A stretch of 64,000 nt of DNA, taken from the NCBI RefSeq assembly GCF_001696535.1, contig NZ_MBQE01000001.1:806001-870000 (forward strand), in the 5' to 3' direction. Both the position numbers and the translations under genes were made by a program. The notes below the pieces were generated by a model that did no database searches, was not told the DNA's origin, and saw only the letters and a list, made by a program, of their open reading frames with translations. This document shows positions 58,016 through 64,000 of this stretch, piece after piece. The DNA comes from Stappia indica. GTDB lineage: Bacteria; Pseudomonadota; Alphaproteobacteria; Rhizobiales; Stappiaceae. How positions within the stretch are numbered: the first letter of the stretch is position 1; every line of letters starts with the position of its first letter.

Positions 58016-58830
58016 GCACCTTGACCACCAGCGACGGCACCGAGATCTTCTACAAGGACTGGGGCTCGGGCCAGCCGATCCTGTTCTCCCATGGCTGGCC
58101 GCTGTCGGGCGATGCCTGGGATGCGCAGATGCTGTTCTTCGGCATGAACGGCTACCGCGTGATCGCCCATGACCGCCGCGGCCACGGCCGTTCCTCGCAG
58201 CCGTGGGACGGGAATAACATGGACCGCTATGCCGACGATCTGGCCGAGCTGATCGAGCATCTCGACCTCAAGGACGCGATTCTGATCGGCCATTCCACCG
58301 GCGGCGGCGAGGTCTCCCGCTACATCGGCCGCCACGGAACGGGTCGGGTCGCCCGCGTCGTGCTGGTCGGTGCGGTTCCGCCGGTGATGCTGAGGTCGGA
58401 CAGCAACCCGGAAGGCACGCCGATGGAGGTATTCGACAGCATCCGCGAAGGTACCGCAAAGAACCGCGCGCAGTTCTTTCTCGATCTGACGACGCCCTTC
58501 TACGGTCTCAATCGTGACGGCGCGCCGAAAGTGCCGGGAATGCAGGAGAAATTCTGGCTCCAAGGCATGGCCGGCAGCATCAAGGGACACTACGACTGTA
58601 TCCGCGAGTTTTCGGAAGTCGACTATAGCGAGGACCTGAAGAAGATCGACGTGCCGACGCTGGTCATCCACGGATCCGACGACCAGATCGTGCCGATTGC
58701 CGCCTCGGCGGAAAAGGCCGTGAAGCTGCTGCCGCAGGGCGAGCTGCTGGTGATCGAGGGCGGCAGCCACGGGCTCGCCGAGATCGACCCGGACACGTTC
58801 AACCAGGCCGTGGACAAGTTCATCCGCTGA
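58012..58830 (+). CDS. Alpha/beta hydrolase (non-heme chloroperoxidase/arylesterase type)
   Basis: A 272-residue cofactor-free hydrolase. The oxyanion HGWP (HGW at about residue 27), nucleophile S95 in [11 protein letters not shown], acid D in [11 protein letters not shown] and His in [10 protein letters not shown] match bacterial perhydrolases/arylesterases such as CPO-like enzymes. It is translationally coupled to the MFS gene (ATGA overlap). Perhydrolase activity would fit the oxidative neighbourhood, but simple esterase action is equally possible. Confidence 0.92.
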   Translation: MSTLTTSDGTEIFYKDWGSGQPILFSHGWPLSGDAWDAQMLFFGMNGYRVIAHDRRGHGRSSQPWDGNNMDRYADDLAELIEHLDLKDAILIGHSTGGGEVSRYIGRHGTGRVARVVLVGAVPPVMLRSDSNPEGTPMEVFDSIREGTAKNRAQFFLDLTTPFYGLNRDGAPKVPGMQEKFWLQGMAGSIKGHYDCIREFSEVDYSEDLKKIDVPTLVIHGSDDQIVPIAASAEKAVKLLPQGELLVIEGGSHGLAEIDPDTFNQAVDKFIR

Positions 58831-59770
58831 CGGGCATATCGGCGGACGCCCCGGGCGGGTCCGGCAGCGGCCGGGCCCGCATTTCCTGCGAGGTCTGGCG
58901 CACCGCATCGGCGATCTGCTGCAACTGGCGGGCAAGCGGGCTGGCCTTGCGCCAGATCATGCCGATGGTGCGCGAGGGCTGCGGGTCGTCGAAGCGCGAG
59001 ACCGAAACCGAGGCGGAGCGGGTCTCCACCGGCAGCGCCATTTCCGGGATCAGGGTCACGCCGATGCCCGCGCTCACCATCTGCACCAGCGTCGACAGCG
59101 AACTGCCGTCCATCAGCTCGCGCGGCTGCGCCGGCCCCATGTTGCAGAAGGACAGCGCCTGCTCGCGAAAGCAGTGCCCCTCTTCCAGCAGCAACAGACG
59201 CATCTCGCGCAGGGCCTCGCGGTTCGGCACCGGCTTGCCCTCGTCCTCCGTCGGGCGGACCAGCACGAAGGTCTCGGTAAACAGCGCCACCTCGCTGAGC
59301 GCCGGCTCGGAGACCGGCAGGGCGACGATGGCCGTGTCGAGGCGGCCTTCGGCGAGTTCCTGTACCAGCCGCGACGTGACGGTCTCGCGCACATGGATGT
59401 CGAGCCCCTCGTTGGCACGGGTCAGACGGGCGATCACCGCCGGCAGGAGATAGGGCGCGATCGTCGGGATGATGCCGATGCGCAGCCGCCCGGCCAGCCG
59501 GTCGCGGGAGGCACGGGCAAGGTCGCCGAGCTCATCCACCGCCTGCAAGATGTCGCTGACACGGCTGGCGAATTCCTCGCCGAACGCCGTCAGCCGAACC
59601 TGGCGCGCGGTGCGCTCGAACAGCTCGGTGCCGAGCGACTCCTCCAGATCGCGGATCTGCACGGAGAGTGCGGGCTGGGAAATCGCACAAGCTTCCGCCG
59701 CCCGGCCGAAATGGCCGTGCTCGGCCAAGGCGCGAAAATAGCGCAGCTGCTTGAGCGTCAGGTTTCTCAT
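58820..59770 (-). CDS. oxyR: Hydrogen-peroxide-sensing LysR regulator OxyR
   Basis: A 316-residue LysR protein with the OxyR layout. The helix-turn-helix is at residues 1-60 ([39 protein letters not shown]). C200 (EEGHC) and C209 (LSFC) have the nine-residue spacing of the redox-active Cys199/Cys208 pair of E. coli OxyR. The 3' end overlaps the alpha/beta hydrolase gene by 11 bp (convergent). It is divergent from katG, its classic target. Confidence 0.95.
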   Translation of the reverse strand: MRNLTLKQLRYFRALAEHGHFGRAAEACAISQPALSVQIRDLEESLGTELFERTARQVRLTAFGEEFASRVSDILQAVDELGDLARASRDRLAGRLRIGIIPTIAPYLLPAVIARLTRANEGLDIHVRETVTSRLVQELAEGRLDTAIVALPVSEPALSEVALFTETFVLVRPTEDEGKPVPNREALREMRLLLLEEGHCFREQALSFCNMGPAQPRELMDGSSLSTLVQMVSAGIGVTLIPEMALPVETRSASVSVSRFDDPQPSRTIGMIWRKASPLARQLQQIADAVRQTSQEMRARPLPDPPGASADMPVSG

Positions 59771-62293
<2,523 letters not shown>

Positions 62294-62354
62294 CCGCAAG
62301 GTTGTCCACGCCGGCGACCGGGGCTTTCCCGGCTCGCCGGCGCAAGAAACCCGA

Positions 62355-62387
62355 AAGGCGCGGCGGTTCTTCCGCCGCGCCTTTTTT
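62355..62387 (+). terminator. Rho-independent terminator of katG
   Basis: AAGGCGCGGCGG (62355-62366), loop TTCTT, CCGCCGCGCCTT (62372-62383), and a T-run reaching 62386. The 12-bp stem plus T-tract is the clearest intrinsic terminator in the window, about 60 bp after the katG stop. Confidence 0.9.
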
Positions 62388-62548
62388 GTTTGGCGGCAGA
62401 GGCTTGCCCGCAATTGACTCCTGCCGCCCGCAGCCTACCATCCCCTTCCCCGAGGCCGGCCGGACACGGAACTCCCCGCCGGCCCGCCCACCTGTCCACG
62501 GCCCGCGGCCTCCTTTCGGGGCTTGGCAGGGCCTTGCAAATTTTGCGC

Positions 62549-62601
62549 GGAATTTTGCGAAATTCCGTCTCGAAATCGCGGAAATTCGAGAATCCCGTCT
62601 C
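62549..62601. promoter_or_regulatory. Clustered palindromes upstream of the DHDPS-family gene
   Basis: Two adjacent perfect inverted repeats: GGAATTT-N4-AAATTCC (62549-62566) and TCTCGAA-N10-TTCGAGA (62568-62591). CCGTCTC also occurs as a direct repeat exactly 30 bp apart (62565 and 62595). The group ends 25 bp before the gene's ATG, a plausible operator for an unseen regulator. Confidence 0.55.
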
Positions 62602-62626
62602 AATTCACCTCATGCGGAAGGACATC

Positions 62627-63550
62627 ATGGCCCGACTGGACGAAAGTGCCCGCGGCGTCTACCTGATCGCCGTCACCCCCTTCACCGAGACCGGCGCGCT
62701 CGACCTCGACGGCTGCGACCGGATGGTCGACTTCTACCTGGAGGCGGGTGCCACCGGGCTCACCCTCCTGGGCGTGATGGGCGAGGCGCCCAAGCTGACG
62801 ACCGACGAGTCCGCGACCATCGTCAACCGGGTTCTGAAGCGCGTCGACGGGCGCGTGCCGATCGTCGTCGGCGTGTCGTCGCCGGGCTTCGCCCAGATGC
62901 AGGCACTGACGGGGCGCGTGATGGACGACGGCGCCGCCGGCGTGATGATCGCCCCGCCGGGCAGTCTTCGCACCGACGACCAGATCGCCGGCTATTACGA
63001 GCAGGCGGCCGAGATGATCGGGGATGTCCCCTTCGTGCTGCAGGACTTCCCGCTGACCACCGGCGTGCAGATGTCCGTGCCGGTGATCGCCCGCATCATC
63101 AGGGATATCCCCACCTGCGTGTGCCTGAAGCACGAGGACTGGCCCGGCCTTGCCAAGATCACGGCGCTGCGCAAGGAGGGGGCGACCGCCCGCCGGGTGG
63201 CGATCCTGTGCGGCAATGGCGGCGTCTTCCTGCCCGAGGAGATGGAGCGCGGCGCCGACGGCGCGATGACCGGCTTCGCCTATCCGGAGATGATGACCGG
63301 CGTCGTGGCGAACCACGCCAGGGGCGACATGGAGCGGGCCCGCGACCTGTTCGACGCCTATCTGCCGCTCGCCCGCTTCGAACAGCAGCCGGGCCTCGGC
63401 CTCGCCATCCGCAAATACGTCCTCTACCGGCGCGGCGTGCTCGCCAACCCGACCCTGCGCAAGCCGGGCGCCGCTCTCGATCCGCTGTCGCGGGCCGAGG
63501 TCGACCGCCTGATGGCCCGTCTCGAAAAACGCCTGAAGGAGCTCAACTGA
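62627..63550 (+). CDS. Dihydrodipicolinate-synthase-family aldolase/lyase
   Basis: A 307-residue class I aldolase-fold protein. The substrate loop GATGLTLLGVMGEAPKLT replaces the usual GTTGE with GVMGE, and the Schiff-base Lys is in CVCLKHEDWPG. Because the GTTGE motif is altered, a lysine-pathway DapA role is unlikely; a catabolic lyase or dehydratase of sugar acids is likelier. The ATG at 62627 has GGAAGGA 5 bp upstream (an ATG at 62612 is possible). Its stop overlaps the next gene's start (TGATG), and an operator-like cluster precedes it. Confidence 0.88.
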   Translation: MARLDESARGVYLIAVTPFTETGALDLDGCDRMVDFYLEAGATGLTLLGVMGEAPKLTTDESATIVNRVLKRVDGRVPIVVGVSSPGFAQMQALTGRVMDDGAAGVMIAPPGSLRTDDQIAGYYEQAAEMIGDVPFVLQDFPLTTGVQMSVPVIARIIRDIPTCVCLKHEDWPGLAKITALRKEGATARRVAILCGNGGVFLPEEMERGADGAMTGFAYPEMMTGVVANHARGDMERARDLFDAYLPLARFEQQPGLGLAIRKYVLYRRGVLANPTLRKPGAALDPLSRAEVDRLMARLEKRLKELN

Positions 63551-64000
63551 TGGATCTCGGCCTGAAGGGCAAGCGCGCCCTCGTCCTTGGAGCCAGCCGC
63601 GGCCTCGGCCGGGCCATCGCCGAAACGCTGGCGCGCGAGGGCGTCCGCGTCATCGCCGCCGCCCGCAACGAACCGGCGATTGCCGAGTGGGCCGCCGCGA
63701 TGCCGGACTGCGACATCACTCCGCTGCGGATCGACCTTGCCGACATCGCCTCTATCGACGGCACGCTGGAGGCGATCCTGGCCGATGGCGGGGTCGACAT
63801 CCTGATCAACAATGCCGGCGGCCCGCCCCCGGGCACGGCGCTCGATGCAGACCATGCCGCCTGGACCGCCAATTTCTCGGCGATGGCCGCGAGCCTCTTC
63901 CACATCACCTCGAAGCTGGTGCCCGCGATGCGCGAGCGCGGCTTCGGCCGGGTGATCACCATCGGCTCGTCCGGCGTCGAGCAGCCGATCCCCAACCTTG
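63550..64000 (+). CDS. Short-chain dehydrogenase/reductase (3' end beyond window)
   Basis: The first 150 residues of a classical SDR are visible. The NAD(P) motif is KRALVLGASRGLGRAIAETL, followed by RIDLAD, the structural NNAG (DILINNAGGPPPG), and strand 5 (GRVITIGSSG) with the catalytic Ser in GSSG. The YxxxK pair lies beyond the edge. It resembles SDRs with GxxxGLG and NNAGGP, several of which act on sugar acids or 3-oxoacyl compounds. Coupled translation with the DHDPS-family gene suggests the same pathway. Confidence 0.92.
   Translation, partial: MDLGLKGKRALVLGASRGLGRAIAETLAREGVRVIAAARNEPAIAEWAAAMPDCDITPLRIDLADIASIDGTLEAILADGGVDILINNAGGPPPGTALDADHAAWTANFSAMAASLFHITSKLVPAMRERGFGRVITIGSSGVEQPIPNL

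Overview
The window is about two-thirds G+C and looks like chromosomal DNA of an alphaproteobacterium, probably a marine Rhizobiales member of the Stappiaceae type (Stappia/Roseibium/Pannonibacter-like). This rests on gene content: TRAP and tripartite tricarboxylate (TTT) importers, a guaB-rsmB-guaA neighbourhood, a ppx/gppA-rlmE pair, many GntR/LysR regulators and GGAAC-type promoter candidates. The genus is inference. No prophage, insertion sequence or CRISPR array was seen. One tRNA gene (Gln, CUG) is present.

Layout. (1) 1-4.9 kb: a DctQ-DctM-DctP TRAP importer with an FAD-dependent oxidoreductase (cut by the left edge) and a divergent LysR regulator over a shared T-N11-A operator. (2) 5-6.6 kb: three small membrane or hypothetical proteins. 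(3) 6.8-12.6 kb: a thiamine-diphosphate enzyme in one operon with a TctC-TctB-TctA importer, opposite a GntR repressor. (4) 12.6-15.2 kb: a cupin, the TIGR02588/TIGR02587 pair and a GNAT protein, some with candidate EcfG promoters. (5) 15.2-21.6 kb: an RND efflux pump facing a two-component system, plus a 43-residue membrane peptide. (6) 21.9-31.1 kb: housekeeping genes guaA, rsmB, guaB, rlmE and a ppx/gppA gene with a long basic extension. (7) 31.5-34.8 kb: tRNA-Gln and two exported proteins, one Cys-rich and one with ankyrin and peptidoglycan-binding-like regions.

(8) 34.8-47.0 kb: a catabolic island. A GntR regulator lies beside two identical palindromic operators. It precedes a branched-chain-type ABC importer (LivG-H-M-K-F), an acyl-CoA ligase, a thiolase, a FadB-like hydratase lacking its NAD-binding domain, a PaaG-type isomerase and a nitronate-monooxygenase-like flavoprotein. 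Together they would import a carboxylic acid, activate it to a CoA thioester and shorten it; the dehydrogenases must be encoded elsewhere. (9) 47.1-48.8 kb: a ParD antitoxin with a broken ParE toxin, a lipoprotein and a GNAT enzyme.

(10) 48.9-62.3 kb: an electrophile/oxidant-defence region. It holds a LysR regulator opposite MhqO- and MhqD-like genes and a pirin, then an AraC regulator, an isochorismatase-family hydrolase, a XapX protein, an amidohydrolase with a Cys/His tail, an MFS exporter, an alpha/beta hydrolase, and a divergent oxyR/katG pair. (11) 62.6-64 kb: a dihydrodipicolinate-synthase-family gene behind clustered palindromes, overlapping an SDR gene cut by the right edge.

No single feature can be claimed as a wholly new system. 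The items most worth checking are the domain-deleted FadB-like protein, the orphaned ParD beside a doubly inactivated ParE, the twin GntR operators 120 bp apart, the TPP-enzyme/TTT operon of unknown substrate, and the basic-tailed Ppx/GppA protein beside rlmE.
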